Origin: Candidatus Sulfopaludibacter sp. SbA3
Lineage (GTDB): Bacteria; Acidobacteriota; Terriglobia; Bryobacterales; Bryobacteraceae
Assembly (NCBI GenBank): GCA_945890485.1
Contig: CAMDCN010000011.1
Coordinates: forward strand, 62,001 to 126,000
DNA length: 64,000 nt
Direction of reading: 5' to 3'
Position numbers and translations under genes: made by a program. Every line of letters begins with the position of its first letter. Position 1 is the stretch's first letter. The notes beneath the pieces were generated by a model. That model did no database searches and was not told where the DNA came from. It saw only the letters and a program-made list of their open reading frames with translations. Positions 1 to 9,461 of this stretch are shown here, in pieces.

Positions 1-2
1 TG

Positions 3-1730
3 GCGGTGATGCCTGGTTACGAGTCGGCGACCAGCGCGCTGAACGTGGTGGGGGGTACGCCGGGTGAACTGACGCTGAGCCTGCAGCCGATGCCGCTTTC
101 TGTTCGCTTGTTTACTGATTTGCAGGCCGGCAAGGTGACGCTGGATGGCAATCCGTTGGGTGACCTGCAGGATGGGCAGTTGGTTTTGGACCGGGTTTCT
201 CCCGGGAAGCACTCCGTTAAGGTGACCAATCAGGCTACTGAAGCGTCTTTCGACTTTGAATCGCAGCTCGGGCAAGCGCCGGTGATTGTGGGACCGGTGG
301 TGGCGAAAAATGTCCTGGCGATCGTCGTGTCAAACGCGGGTAAGGTGGCAAAGGTTCACTCATCGGCGAATGTGAAGGTGGCGGTGGACGGCTCTCCGGC
401 GGGTGACGCGGGAGCGGGTGGACTCGCGTTAGAAAATCTCGCGGCGGGTGACCGGGAACTGGCGATCAACGACGGGTCGGTGGACCGGAAGCTGCTCGTC
501 TCCGTGGGAGCGCAGCCGACGTTGACGGCGTACCTGAAACTCGATGTGAATTTGGGCAGCCTGTATGTAGCGGCGGGTGACCTGGACGATGTGACCGTTT
601 TCCTGAACAACACGGAGCTGAAACGGAAAACGAAGGGCGGCCAGTTGCGGTTGCTCGGTCTGCCGGTGCGGCAGTACATGGTTCGCGTGGTGAAGGACGG
701 CTACACGGCGGAAGCGGCGAAGCCGGCGACCGTGGCGAAGGGCCAGGAGACGCGGGTTGAGTTTACGCTCAAAGCGATTCCGAAATTGGCGAATTTGCGG
801 ATCAGCGGGGCGACGCCGGGCACGGCGGTTCTGCTCGACGGTCAGGGGCTTGGCATCATCGCGGCGGATGGTTCGTATTCGTCAACGACGATTGCGCCGG
901 GCGAACATACGATCGAGTTCCGGCGAGAGTCGTTCGCGCCGAAACGGAATCCGCGGCAGTTCCGCGCGGGCGAGACCGTGGAGTTGAGCGGGGCGGATGT
1001 CACGCTGGTGGCGGCCGCGTCTTCGGTCCGGGTGAACGTGAAGCCCGCGACGGCGCAGATCTTCTACCGGAAGAGCGATGAGAGCCAACTGCGGCAGGCC
1101 AATGGGAACACGATCAACGTGGGCGCAGGCACCTGGGTGGTGGTCGCCAAGGCCGCCAACTTCGTCGACGGAACCACGACCGTGCAGGTGGCTTCGGGCG
1201 AGAACAAGACGGTGGATATCACCCTGAAAGAGGCTCCTAAAGTCATCACGAAGAAACTGGGCACGATGCTCGAATGGGAGCAGCCTGGGGAATGGGTGCA
1301 ACAAGAAGGGTGGACCGTCCATAAGGGTGGCAACTTCGTGCTCTACGGGACGACTCCGGCGAATGGCACCTTCACATTCAACATCGCTCTGCTGAAGGGC
1401 CGGCGGCTGCAGTGGTTTGCCAGCTATACGGACTCCAAGAACCACGTCCTGTACCAACTGGACCGGAAGAACTTCTTCCGCCGGGATGTGGTGAACGGAC
1501 GGTCGAGCGAATACAAAGTGGGGCATGACCTCGAGAAGCAGGAAAGCTACACGATCCAGATCGACATCGCTCCGGGAGCGGTGAGGCACTCGCTGCACAA
1601 CGGGACGAAGTGGATTGAGATGGACACCTTTACGTCGCCCGGCCGCAATCTGACCGAAGGCAAGTTTGGCCTCTACATCCCGGGTAACGATGTTTTCGGC
1701 CTGAGCAATTTCCGTTTCAACCCGAGATAA
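3..1730 (+). CDS. PEGA-repeat protein, 5' end outside window
   Basis: The reading frame is open from the first bases of the window, so the start probably lies upstream and at least 574 residues are visible. The visible part is a string of short beta-rich repeats of PEGA type, recognisable by phrases such as VTLDGNPLG, LLDGQGLG and APGEHTIEFRR. The last 150 or so residues (from GTMLEWEQPG) look like a concanavalin-type beta sandwich related to DUF1080 or LamG domains. PEGA repeats are usually extracytoplasmic and are often joined to an N-terminal Ser/Thr kinase or other signalling domain; whether that is so here cannot be seen. The next gene starts 2 bases after the stop, so the two are probably co-transcribed. 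Function is unknown beyond a likely envelope or carbohydrate-contact role. Confidence 0.8.
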   Translation, partial: AVMPGYESATSALNVVGGTPGELTLSLQPMPLSVRLFTDLQAGKVTLDGNPLGDLQDGQLVLDRVSPGKHSVKVTNQATEASFDFESQLGQAPVIVGPVVAKNVLAIVVSNAGKVAKVHSSANVKVAVDGSPAGDAGAGGLALENLAAGDRELAINDGSVDRKLLVSVGAQPTLTAYLKLDVNLGSLYVAAGDLDDVTVFLNNTELKRKTKGGQLRLLGLPVRQYMVRVVKDGYTAEAAKPATVAKGQETRVEFTLKAIPKLANLRISGATPGTAVLLDGQGLGIIAADGSYSSTTIAPGEHTIEFRRESFAPKRNPRQFRAGETVELSGADVTLVAAASSVRVNVKPATAQIFYRKSDESQLRQANGNTINVGAGTWVVVAKAANFVDGTTTVQVASGENKTVDITLKEAPKVITKKLGTMLEWEQPGEWVQQEGWTVHKGGNFVLYGTTPANGTFTFNIALLKGRRLQWFASYTDSKNHVLYQLDRKNFFRRDVVNGRSSEYKVGHDLEKQESYTIQIDIAPGAVRHSLHNGTKWIEMDTFTSPGRNLTEGKFGLYIPGNDVFGLSNFRFNPR

Positions 1731-1732
1731 CC

Positions 1733-2575
1733 ATGCCTATCGGCGTTAACTCTTTCCTTTGGACGGCCAACTTTACCGAGGCCCATTTGCCGTTGATCTC
1801 CCGGGCGAAAGCCCTTGGACTCGACGGAATCGAGATGGGCGTCTTTGACTTCGCCAATTTTCCGGCCGCCGCGGTCCGGCAGGAATTGGCCGCGCAGGAG
1901 ATGACCGGGCTGATTTGCACCGCGCTGACGGGAAATCAAAGCCTTGGGACGGAGGATCGGGCGGTTCGCGCGGCGACGCTCGAATTTTTACGCACGGCGA
2001 TTCGCGGTGCGGCCAATGCAGGGATCTCGATGGTCGCCGGCCCTTTCTGCTCGGCGGTCGGTTTGCTACCGGGACGTCGGCGGACAGCCGACGAGTGGCA
2101 GCGGGCGATTGAGGGCCTGCAGGAGTTGGGGCCGGTTTGTGCTGAACATGGCGTAAGGCTGGCGGTGGAGCCGTTGAACCGATTCGAGACGTACTTCCTG
2201 AATACGGCGGCTGACGCGAAGGCGTTGATCGACGCCGTGGGGCATCCCGAGATTGGGGTGTTGTATGACACCTTCCACGCCAATATCGAAGAGAAGAATC
2301 AGGCGGAAGCGATCCGGCTCCTGGGTTCGCGGATCTTCCACGTCCATACCTGCGAAAACGACCGCGGGACACCGGGTACGGGACCAATCGATTGGATCGG
2401 CGTGGTGGGTGCGCTGCGGGAAATCGAGTATAGCGGCTGGTGTGTGATCGAGACGTTCGGGCCGGCGATCAAAGAGATCGCGGCGGCGGCGTGCATCTGG
2501 CGCGACTTGGCGGACAATCCGGAGGATATTCCCTCGGTTGGGGCGGAGAACCTGCGGTCGCTGGGAGTGGTTTAG
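1733..2575 (+). CDS. sugar isomerase/epimerase, D-tagatose/D-psicose 3-epimerase type
   Basis: This 280-residue protein is a xylose-isomerase-like TIM barrel. It carries the four metal and catalytic residues of ketose 3-epimerases: Glu146 in VEPLNRFE, Asp179 in YDTFH, His205 in HVHTCEND and Glu240 in VIETF. The distances between them (33, 26 and 35 residues) equal those I recall for Glu152, Asp185, His211 and Glu246 of Pseudomonas cichorii D-tagatose 3-epimerase, which is strong support for the family. The expected reaction is divalent-metal-dependent C3 epimerisation of a free ketose, but the exact sugar cannot be read from sequence. No signal peptide is present, so it is cytoplasmic. The start ATG lies 2 bases after the stop of the PEGA gene. 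Confidence 0.85.
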   Translation: MPIGVNSFLWTANFTEAHLPLISRAKALGLDGIEMGVFDFANFPAAAVRQELAAQEMTGLICTALTGNQSLGTEDRAVRAATLEFLRTAIRGAANAGISMVAGPFCSAVGLLPGRRRTADEWQRAIEGLQELGPVCAEHGVRLAVEPLNRFETYFLNTAADAKALIDAVGHPEIGVLYDTFHANIEEKNQAEAIRLLGSRIFHVHTCENDRGTPGTGPIDWIGVVGALREIEYSGWCVIETFGPAIKEIAAAACIWRDLADNPEDIPSVGAENLRSLGVV

Positions 2576-3843
2576 CCTTTGGCGAAGTAGAGCGCCGTCG
2601 CGCGTTCGAGGTCTGCTTTGGTCATCTGAATCGTCCGATTCTCATACTGTGAGATGGAAGAGAGGATGTTGCAGATGTCCGTCGGGTAGCAGGCTCGGAG
2701 TTCGGTGCGGCCCTCGCGGAGACAGAGGCGGCGAAGGTACTCGGCGCTGTCGGGCTCAGTGGGTACGCGGCGAGCGGCTACCACGCGGTCAAAAATTTGA
2801 TCGAAGACCTGGGCCGTAACGCTCTCGACGTAGATCTTATTCGGGATACGGCGAAGGAAGGCCTCGTCGGCGAGATCGCTCGGGTCGAGGTTGGTCGAGA
2901 AGACGACCAGGAGCTCGAACGGGATCTGGAACTTCACGCCGTAGCGGAGCGTGAGGTAGTCGACCCGGCGGTCGAGGGGCACGATCCAGCGATTGAGAAG
3001 GTCGCGGGGCGACATAAGCTGACGGCCGAAGTCGTCGACAATGAAAAGACCGTTGTTGGCCTTCATCTGAAGCGGGGCGGAGTAGATGCCGCTCGATTCG
3101 TCGAGGCGGAGTTCCAGCATGGACGGGATCAGTTCGCCGCCGACTACGATACACGGGCGTCGGCAGAGGACCCAGCGCGGATCCATCTCGTTGTCTTCCA
3201 TAGGAAGGGCGTGGTGGACGACAGGATCGTAGATGCTGATGATCTGGTTGTCGACTTCGACCGCGTAGGGAATCATGACGGCGTCCTGATAGACGCGGAG
3301 CATGCGTTCGGCGAGGCTGGTTTTGCCGTTGCCGGAGGGCCCGTAGACGAAGATGGAACTCTGGGCGATCAGAGCGGGGCCGAGTTGGTCGAGCAGCCGG
3401 TCGGGTACGACGAGGTCGCCGAAGGCTTGGCGAAGGGCACGCCGGTCCACTTGTACTTTGGCGGATTGGGCGCGGACGGCGGCGTGGTAGTCGTTGAGCG
3501 AAACGGGGCAGGCTCCGGCGTATTGGCTGATCTGGAATCGTTCGCTGGCGGTCTGGCGGCCGGCGACCGAGAGGACGAAGTTGTAGTCGTTGCCGGTCAT
3601 GCCCTTGACCTCGACCATCTGTTGGGCCCGCATGTAGCGGAAGATGTGGTCGACGACCGGGACGGAGACGCGGAGCTTCTGCGCCATGGCGGTGAGGCTG
3701 CTGGTCCCTTCGAGCATGAGGCGGCGAAGCACCAGGTCGAGCACGAGATTTTCCCGCACCCCCAGGGTGGCAAGATCCATGGGAATCGGAGGAGCGAATC
3801 CGGCCGGCAGTGCAGCACCAATGGAGAGAGGTTGCATCGACAT
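2572..3843 (-). CDS. AAA+ ATPase with N-terminal winged-helix-like region
   Basis: This is a 423-residue protein. Residues 31 to 95 look like a winged helix (LVLRRLMLEGTSSLTAMAQK, then VPVVDHIFRYM). An AAA+ core follows: Walker A GPSGNGKTS at 168-176, Walker B FIVDD at 267-271, sensor-1 Asn318 in FSTNLDP and arginine pair 331-332. I recall close relatives in Acidobacteriota annotated as ATPases with chaperone activity linked to Flp/Tad pilus assembly, and the divergent neighbour here is a secretin-like gene, which fits. The substrate is unknown. The 3' end overlaps the converging isomerase gene by 4 bases. The first ATG (3843) is preferred; a second ATG is two codons later. Confidence 0.8.
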   Translation of the reverse strand: MSMQPLSIGAALPAGFAPPIPMDLATLGVRENLVLDLVLRRLMLEGTSSLTAMAQKLRVSVPVVDHIFRYMRAQQMVEVKGMTGNDYNFVLSVAGRQTASERFQISQYAGACPVSLNDYHAAVRAQSAKVQVDRRALRQAFGDLVVPDRLLDQLGPALIAQSSIFVYGPSGNGKTSLAERMLRVYQDAVMIPYAVEVDNQIISIYDPVVHHALPMEDNEMDPRWVLCRRPCIVVGGELIPSMLELRLDESSGIYSAPLQMKANNGLFIVDDFGRQLMSPRDLLNRWIVPLDRRVDYLTLRYGVKFQIPFELLVVFSTNLDPSDLADEAFLRRIPNKIYVESVTAQVFDQIFDRVVAARRVPTEPDSAEYLRRLCLREGRTELRACYPTDICNILSSISQYENRTIQMTKADLERATALYFAKG

Positions 3844-3913
3844 CGCTCTTCTATCGGACGCCGGATGGAGAAACTTTAGTCCACGATTTCGGCTGGCGGC
3901 GCGTCCTTCTTAC

Positions 3914-5494
3914 TTGGCCGTACTGCGTCTTCTGTTCGTTATCGCTTGGGGGCTCGCGCTGTTGTCAGCCGAGGAGTCGGCGCGAAGCCTCGGCCGCCGG
4001 GCGGCGAAGGCGGAGAAGGCCGGGCAGATTGCCGAGGCGATTCTGTTGTACAACCAGGCAGATGCCAAGGATCCGCGGAACCGGAGTTATGCGGCGAAGA
4101 GCCGGAGCCTGACGGAGCGCGCGCTACGGCAGAGTCCGCCTCCGCCGCCGGCCATGGCCGCCGAGACGCCAACGGCGGAAGCGAGCGCGTCGATCCCGGA
4201 GCAAGACCTGCGCGAGGCACAGCGCCTATTGCCGCCGCCCGAGTTGGCGTTAGGGGCCGGGGCGTACTCGATCGCCTTGCGTGGGGAACCGCGTGACGTG
4301 ATTGAACGAACCGCGCGGGAGTTGGGGGTCGAGGTACAGATTGACAACGACTTTCCCGCAGGCGGGACGCCGGTCCGGTTCGCGGTGAGTGGGGCGACCG
4401 GGGCCGAAGTGCTGGATACGCTGGCCGCGGCGACGGGGACGTTCTTCGTGCCGCTGAAGCCGAAGCGGATGCTGGTGGCTAAAGATACGGTGCAGAAGCG
4501 GCAGGAGTTGGAGCCGATGGTGGCCGTGGTGCTGTCCCTGCCGGAGCCGGTGAGCGTGCAGGAAATACAAGAGTTGGCGCGGGCGGTGCAGCAGACGATG
4601 GAGCTGCAGAAGTTCGCGATCGACAACGGGCGGCGGCTGGTGCTGATGCGGGACCGGATCTCGAAAGTTCGGCCCGCACAGCAGATTTTCGAGCAGATGA
4701 TGGGCGCCCGGCCGGCGGTTGCGATTGAGGTTCAGGTGTATGAGATTCGGCGGAATCGGACGTTGAACGCGGGGACACGGCTTCCGACTTCGACGGAGAT
4801 CTTCGCCGTAGCGCAGAATCCGGCGACGGGGGAGGATACGCGGATTCCCGCGATTCCTTTGTCGTCGGCGCGGATTGTGGAGCCCCAACTGGCGATCACG
4901 CTCGGCGATGCCGAAGTGGTGGCGAATCTCTTGCGGACGGTGGGTAGCCAGGTGCAGCGATCGGAGATCCGGACGATGCACGGGATGCCGGCGCAGTTTG
5001 CGGTGGGCGAGCGGTATCCGATTCTGACGGCGGGGTTCTTCGGTGGCGATATCGGGGAGGACGCCTTCCGGCCGCCGCCTACGTTTCAATTTGAGAACCT
5101 GGGACTGACGCTGAAAGCGACGCCGTTTACGCATGGACTGGGCGAGACGACGGTGGAGATTGAGGCCGAATTTAAGGTGCTGACGGGGGCGCAGATTAAC
5201 GGGATCCCGATTCTGGCGAACCGGAAGTTTACCTCGACGGTTCGTTTACTGAACGGGGAGTGGGCGATGATGTCCGGGGTGGGCAGTTCGACGCGGACGT
5301 TGACTAAGGCGGGGCCGGCGGGGTTGATCCAGATTCCTTGGATCGGGGCGCTGTTCCGGCGGAATTCTGTGGAGTTCGACGAGTCCGAGACCGTGGTTCT
5401 GCTCCGGCCGCGGCTACTGGGGCTGCCGCCGAGTGAGGAGCTGACGCGGGAAATCCGGCTGGGTAGCGAAACACATCCGCGGATTCCGCATTAG
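3914..5494 (+). CDS. secretin-like outer-membrane protein (type II/III secretion or Tad pilus)
   Basis: The frame is open from 3644, but that upstream part is antisense to the AAA+ gene. The first plausible start that leaves room for a divergent promoter is TTG at 3914, which begins a signal peptide (AVLRLLFVIAWGLALLSA). The mature protein has an Ala-rich TPR-like segment, a short STN/N0-like region (SIALRGEPRDVIERTARELG) and a C-terminal secretin-type beta region ending in an IPWIGALFRR-like phrase and ETVVLLRPRLL, typical of the secretin family (PF00263). About 526 residues from this start. Secretins form multimeric outer-membrane gates for pili or secretion systems. No other pilus gene is in the window, so the machine it belongs to is not known. 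The start position is uncertain. Confidence 0.72.
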   Translation: MAVLRLLFVIAWGLALLSAEESARSLGRRAAKAEKAGQIAEAILLYNQADAKDPRNRSYAAKSRSLTERALRQSPPPPPAMAAETPTAEASASIPEQDLREAQRLLPPPELALGAGAYSIALRGEPRDVIERTARELGVEVQIDNDFPAGGTPVRFAVSGATGAEVLDTLAAATGTFFVPLKPKRMLVAKDTVQKRQELEPMVAVVLSLPEPVSVQEIQELARAVQQTMELQKFAIDNGRRLVLMRDRISKVRPAQQIFEQMMGARPAVAIEVQVYEIRRNRTLNAGTRLPTSTEIFAVAQNPATGEDTRIPAIPLSSARIVEPQLAITLGDAEVVANLLRTVGSQVQRSEIRTMHGMPAQFAVGERYPILTAGFFGGDIGEDAFRPPPTFQFENLGLTLKATPFTHGLGETTVEIEAEFKVLTGAQINGIPILANRKFTSTVRLLNGEWAMMSGVGSSTRTLTKAGPAGLIQIPWIGALFRRNSVEFDESETVVLLRPRLLGLPPSEELTREIRLGSETHPRIPH

Positions 5495-5508
5495 GCGAAG
5501 GGCCGATC

Positions 5509-5544
5509 CACACCCGGCGCGATGAGTCCAAAGCGCCGGGTGTG
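5509..5544. terminator. bidirectional terminator hairpin between convergent genes
   Basis: A perfect 12-bp inverted repeat (CACACCCGGCGC at 5509-5520 and GCGCCGGGTGTG at 5533-5544) with a 12-base loop lies in the 76-bp gap between the rightward secretin gene and the leftward TonB receptor gene. There is no clear T tract, so its efficiency as an intrinsic terminator is uncertain, but position and stem strength fit a shared transcription stop. Confidence 0.65.
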
Positions 5545-5570
5545 TGCCGCCGATTGCCGGGTAAAGCTGC

Positions 5571-8500
5571 TCAAAACATCAACTTCAACCCAAACTGCAT
5601 GATTCGCATTGGCGTACGCAAACTGCGGACCTCCGCCATGCGAGAAGTGTCTGGAGTCAACTGATTCACATTGGAAAACCCAATGCCACCGGGATCGCCG
5701 AAATACGGCGTGTTCGTCGCGTTCAGCGCCTCGGCACGGAACTGTACGTTGAAACGCTCCTTAAAACGGAAATTCTTGAACATAGAGAAGTCCAAATTTC
5801 GTTGGCTCGGTCCACTCATCACGTTGTATCCGAACGACCCATAGCGACAAAGATCAGGGCGGTTCGGGACATTGCACGTCACCCGCGAGAAAGCCTGCGG
5901 GTTGTACCACTGCGCGCGCGACGGGTTCGCCAAATACGGGTCACCTGTAAGGTCCGGAAACACTGGTCCGCCCGTATTCAAGTCTCCGCCCTGCGTGACA
6001 TTGAAAGGGAAACCAGTCCGGATGGAAAGAATTCCATTAGTTTGCCAGCCACCAATCAAGAAGCCGAGAGGTCCTTTCAACGAAGCGCCGGGAAGTTCCC
6101 AGACAAAGTTCGCCACTAAGACATGACGTTGGTCAAAGCGGAACCGCCCCCGGCTCGCTCGCCGATTCAGCGGATCTTGGAAGGAAACTCCCTCCTGGCC
6201 GCCGTTCTCGCCGTCGCCATGGGCCTTGGACCAGGTATAGGCCAAGCCGGCTGCGATGCCACTCTTGAAACGCCGATCCGCTTTCACCTGCAAACCGTGA
6301 TAGAAGTTCTCTCCGAAAGAATCGATATAGCGAATGGTGCTGAGAGTTTGGACTCCGCGCTCCGGCAACGCCGGGTCATAAAACTGCTGATACGGCCGAC
6401 GCGCTTGAATGTTCGTATCGGGAGAAGGCGAAGGTTGGTTGTAGTTGCCGATAGAGTTACCCGTATGGGTGCCCTTCGAGCCAACATAGCCAACCGTCAG
6501 CGCCGTATTAAAGGGCAGCTCCCGCTGGATATCAAAGCTCCACTTCCACACACTCCCGTGCTTATAGTCAGGCGGGACATAATTGAGCGCTACCGGTCGA
6601 GCGGCTGCGGCGACGCCGGCGCCCTGCAGGAAAGGATCGTTCAATGTGAGAACCGGTTGGCCGGCGCGGAACCGTCTGGTCTGTAAATTTACCGGTTGGC
6701 CCGTGCCGCCCGTGACCGGAATAGTCTGGGCGACGTCAGTGACGGAATTGAATACCAGCGAGCCCGACTTCGGCGGCATCAAATTGAATATCGTCCACGT
6801 GTTCAAGTGATGAATGTTATCGAACAGACCGGCGCCAGTCCTGATGACCCACTTATCGGTTGGCCGGAAGGTGATACCAAGGCGAGGCATGAAGAAGTTC
6901 TTGTCCTTGAACAAGGCAATGGCTCCCGGATCCCCCAAACCTGCAGGCGCAATAGTGGGGATCACGCCGCCACCAGGTACTTGATACCCGCCGCCTCGAC
7001 CCTGGATGCCAAGTCCTGTGCCAGGGAAATCGAGAGTCCGCCAGAGCCCCTTTGAGTCATACGGGGCGCCGATATAGTCCCAACGAAGTCCACCGCTCAC
7101 GGTGACGCGCGAACTTACTTTCCAATCGTCCTGAAAGTAGCCGCCGAGGCGTGTGCTGCGAGGAAACGTGAGGGGAAGCCCTTCGGGTGAAGTGCTGGAG
7201 TTCGGCAGGCCTAGGAGGAAGGAGGCGAGCGCTGAGCCGGATTCGTTAGCGCTGAAGCCCAATGCCCCCTCTTCCACGTTGGCCGCGCCGCGCTCCATGC
7301 TGATGTAATAGACTTCGCCGCCGACCTTAATATTGTGCTTCCCGCGGAAGATCGACATATGGTTACTGACTTGGAGGGTATCCATGTTGTCGTAGCCATT
7401 TCCGTTGGTGTTTTCTCCGACCGGGAAGGGGAGCCCGTTCAGACGCGGGAGGCCATGCTCGCGGGGCGTCAGCTTCCGATTGCCATCGGAGAAAACGCGG
7501 AACTGGCCGATCCCGAGGGAATCCATATCGAATGACGTATTGTCCGTCCGGGGATTGGACGTCAAGTCGTCGGAAATGTTAAAGCCGAACCGGAGCTCGT
7601 TCAGTACGGTAGGGCTAAATGAATGGATCCATTGTGACGCCAAATTGGTCACTTTCGAATCGACAAAGACCGGGAGGAATGGATTGATGTTGTTTGCTGT
7701 CCGGTTAGACCGGTCCCACGCGAGTCGGGCGAAGACACGGTCGCGATCATTGAAGGTGTGATCGAATCGCGAGAAGTAGGTGTGAACATTTACGGGTTGC
7801 GGGACGCCGGCGGTGGCATTGAAATCGAACGGATCGGGTTGCCGGAACTGCGCCCTTGGCACGTAGGTATTCAGGATGTTTAAAGCTCCGGGATGCAACC
7901 TACTGGCCGGGAGAATGTTGTTCGGAAACGGCATGCCGGTGTACGGATCGTAAATGATTACCGGATTGCGCAGGGCCGAACTCCCTGTAATCGGAGTTGG
8001 GTTTAGGAGCTCCGAGAAGTCACCGCGGCGAAAGGTGTCCAAGCCGAAGTCGGCGTTCTGGACGCTCGTAATCCGGTCCAGGCGGTATTCCATGTTAAAC
8101 GCCCAGAACGTCTTGTTTTTGCCATTGTATAGCTTCGGGAAAAGCACTGGCCCGCTGAGGACGAAGCCGAACTGGTTGCGCCGAAGTGGATCCTTCTTCA
8201 GCCTCGTCAAATTGGCCGGGCGGTCGAAGTTCAGAAAGTAGTTCTCGGCATCAAAGATGTCATTGCGAACGAACTCAAAGAAGGTGCCGTGGAAGTCGTT
8301 CGTGCCGCTCTTCATCGTGATCTGGACATGCGCGCCGCCGCCGAAGCCGTACTCCGCAGTGAATGCGTTGGTTTGGATCTTGAACTCGTCGATGGCTTCA
8401 ATGGAGGGTACGAAGTTCGTGATGTTGATCCGCGGATCTTTCGCGTCGACACCGTCGAGTGACACGACCTGGAAGGTTTCGCGTTGGCCATTCGCCGAAA

Positions 8501-9047
8501 CCGAAAACCCGGAACCGGGGATGGGGAACCCGCCAAGTCCATCGCCACGTCCCGTCCGTTCGCCGAATTGCACGCCAGGCACCAGGACGGCCAGTCCGAC
8601 CATGTTCCGGCCATTGATTGGCAAGTCGATGATGCGCTTGTTTTCGATGACGCCGCCGACGCTGGCATTCTCCGTCGTCAATTGCACGGCATTGGCGGAA
8701 ACCTCGATGTTCTCCGCGACGGTACCCACCTGCAGCTTGAAGTTCTGCCGGACCTGAGCCGCGGTCTCCACGCGGATGTTGGAAATCGTTTCCGTTCGAA
8801 AGCCCTGCAGTTCGACTCGAATGTTGTAGTTGCCGACCTGCACCAACTGAAAGCTATAGAGCCCGGAGGCATTCGTTTGCGTGTCTCGGGAAATGCCGGT
8901 GGCGGCATTGGTCATGGTCACTTTGGCGCCTGTAACAATCGCGCCCGACGCATCTTCGACAAGTCCCTGTATCGACTGCGCGGATTGGGCCAGGCAACCT
9001 GAGGCGGTCAACGCAGCAAGCACCTGGAGCAAATGAAGTCGTTTCAT
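5571..9047 (-). CDS. TonB-dependent receptor with carboxypeptidase-regulatory N-terminal domain (Oar-like)
   Basis: Start chosen at ATG 9047 because a good ribosome site (GAGAGG) precedes it and a signal peptide follows (MKRLHLLQVLAALTASGCLAQ). The protein has about 1,158 residues. A carboxypeptidase-D regulatory-like beta sandwich comes first (IQGLVEDASGAIVTGAKVTM), then a plug domain (LPINGRNMVGLAVLVPGV), then a long beta barrel ending in a membrane-strand-like IMQFGLKLMF with terminal Phe. This is the large CarboxypepD_reg/TonB receptor type greatly expanded in Acidobacteriota and thought to import oligosaccharide or peptide breakdown products; the substrate here is not readable. It stands alone, with no SusD homologue next to it, and the S9 peptidase lies upstream on the same strand. 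Confidence 0.9.
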   Translation of the reverse strand: MKRLHLLQVLAALTASGCLAQSAQSIQGLVEDASGAIVTGAKVTMTNAATGISRDTQTNASGLYSFQLVQVGNYNIRVELQGFRTETISNIRVETAAQVRQNFKLQVGTVAENIEVSANAVQLTTENASVGGVIENKRIIDLPINGRNMVGLAVLVPGVQFGERTGRGDGLGGFPIPGSGFSVSANGQRETFQVVSLDGVDAKDPRINITNFVPSIEAIDEFKIQTNAFTAEYGFGGGAHVQITMKSGTNDFHGTFFEFVRNDIFDAENYFLNFDRPANLTRLKKDPLRRNQFGFVLSGPVLFPKLYNGKNKTFWAFNMEYRLDRITSVQNADFGLDTFRRGDFSELLNPTPITGSSALRNPVIIYDPYTGMPFPNNILPASRLHPGALNILNTYVPRAQFRQPDPFDFNATAGVPQPVNVHTYFSRFDHTFNDRDRVFARLAWDRSNRTANNINPFLPVFVDSKVTNLASQWIHSFSPTVLNELRFGFNISDDLTSNPRTDNTSFDMDSLGIGQFRVFSDGNRKLTPREHGLPRLNGLPFPVGENTNGNGYDNMDTLQVSNHMSIFRGKHNIKVGGEVYYISMERGAANVEEGALGFSANESGSALASFLLGLPNSSTSPEGLPLTFPRSTRLGGYFQDDWKVSSRVTVSGGLRWDYIGAPYDSKGLWRTLDFPGTGLGIQGRGGGYQVPGGGVIPTIAPAGLGDPGAIALFKDKNFFMPRLGITFRPTDKWVIRTGAGLFDNIHHLNTWTIFNLMPPKSGSLVFNSVTDVAQTIPVTGGTGQPVNLQTRRFRAGQPVLTLNDPFLQGAGVAAAARPVALNYVPPDYKHGSVWKWSFDIQRELPFNTALTVGYVGSKGTHTGNSIGNYNQPSPSPDTNIQARRPYQQFYDPALPERGVQTLSTIRYIDSFGENFYHGLQVKADRRFKSGIAAGLAYTWSKAHGDGENGGQEGVSFQDPLNRRASRGRFRFDQRHVLVANFVWELPGASLKGPLGFLIGGWQTNGILSIRTGFPFNVTQGGDLNTGGPVFPDLTGDPYLANPSRAQWYNPQAFSRVTCNVPNRPDLCRYGSFGYNVMSGPSQRNLDFSMFKNFRFKERFNVQFRAEALNATNTPYFGDPGGIGFSNVNQLTPDTSRMAEVRSLRTPMRIMQFGLKLMF

Positions 9048-9377
9048 ATTCCTCTCATTCCATATGGGGCCCTGTGCACTCGCGTACATGGTCAGGGCCG
9101 ATCTGTTCCTAGCAATAGATGCCGGGGGAAATTCCCGTACTTTCCGCAAGCACCCACAAGCGGCAAAGGCAACCGAGCCCACTCAAAAGTCGCACGGACT
9201 ACCTGGAATGACTGCTTCCAGAATGGGAAGGACGCGGACCCGCAAGCCAGACAGAGGTTTGGCGGCTACTAGTTACGATTTCCTAAGGAGCCCGGCGTAC
9301 GTTGGCTCCAAGGGAACGGCAAGGAAGGGATGGTTGGAGTCCCTATCGGACGGTGAATCGTTCGAGGACGAGCAATA
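9048..9377 (-). other. long untranslated leader of the TonB receptor gene
   Basis: This 330-base stretch lies between the predicted transcription start and the receptor ATG and contains no convincing gene on either strand. I could not match it to a riboswitch family by eye, and there is no obvious terminator. The remaining bases up to the S9 peptidase stop (9412-9461) show nothing clear. Confidence 0.45.
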
Positions 9378-9383
9378 TCGCTA

Positions 9384-9411
9384 ATTATATTCGGGTAACT
9401 CCGATTGTCAA
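9384..9411 (-). promoter_or_regulatory. consensus sigma-70 promoter for the TonB receptor gene
   Basis: Read on the minus strand, TTGACA (9411-9406) is followed after 16 bases by TATAAT (9389-9384). Both hexamers are perfect matches to the consensus. Transcription would begin near 9377, about 330 bases before the receptor start codon. Confidence 0.75.
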
Positions 9412-9461
9412 CGATTTTTCGCAACTGGCATCGGATTCAATATTCGGTGAAAGGCTGAGGA

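Noticed and set aside
2797-3879. Long plus-strand frame of 360 codons
   Set aside because: It is antisense to the AAA+ gene and its translation is acidic and valine-rich without domain motifs; the minus strand has Walker motifs.
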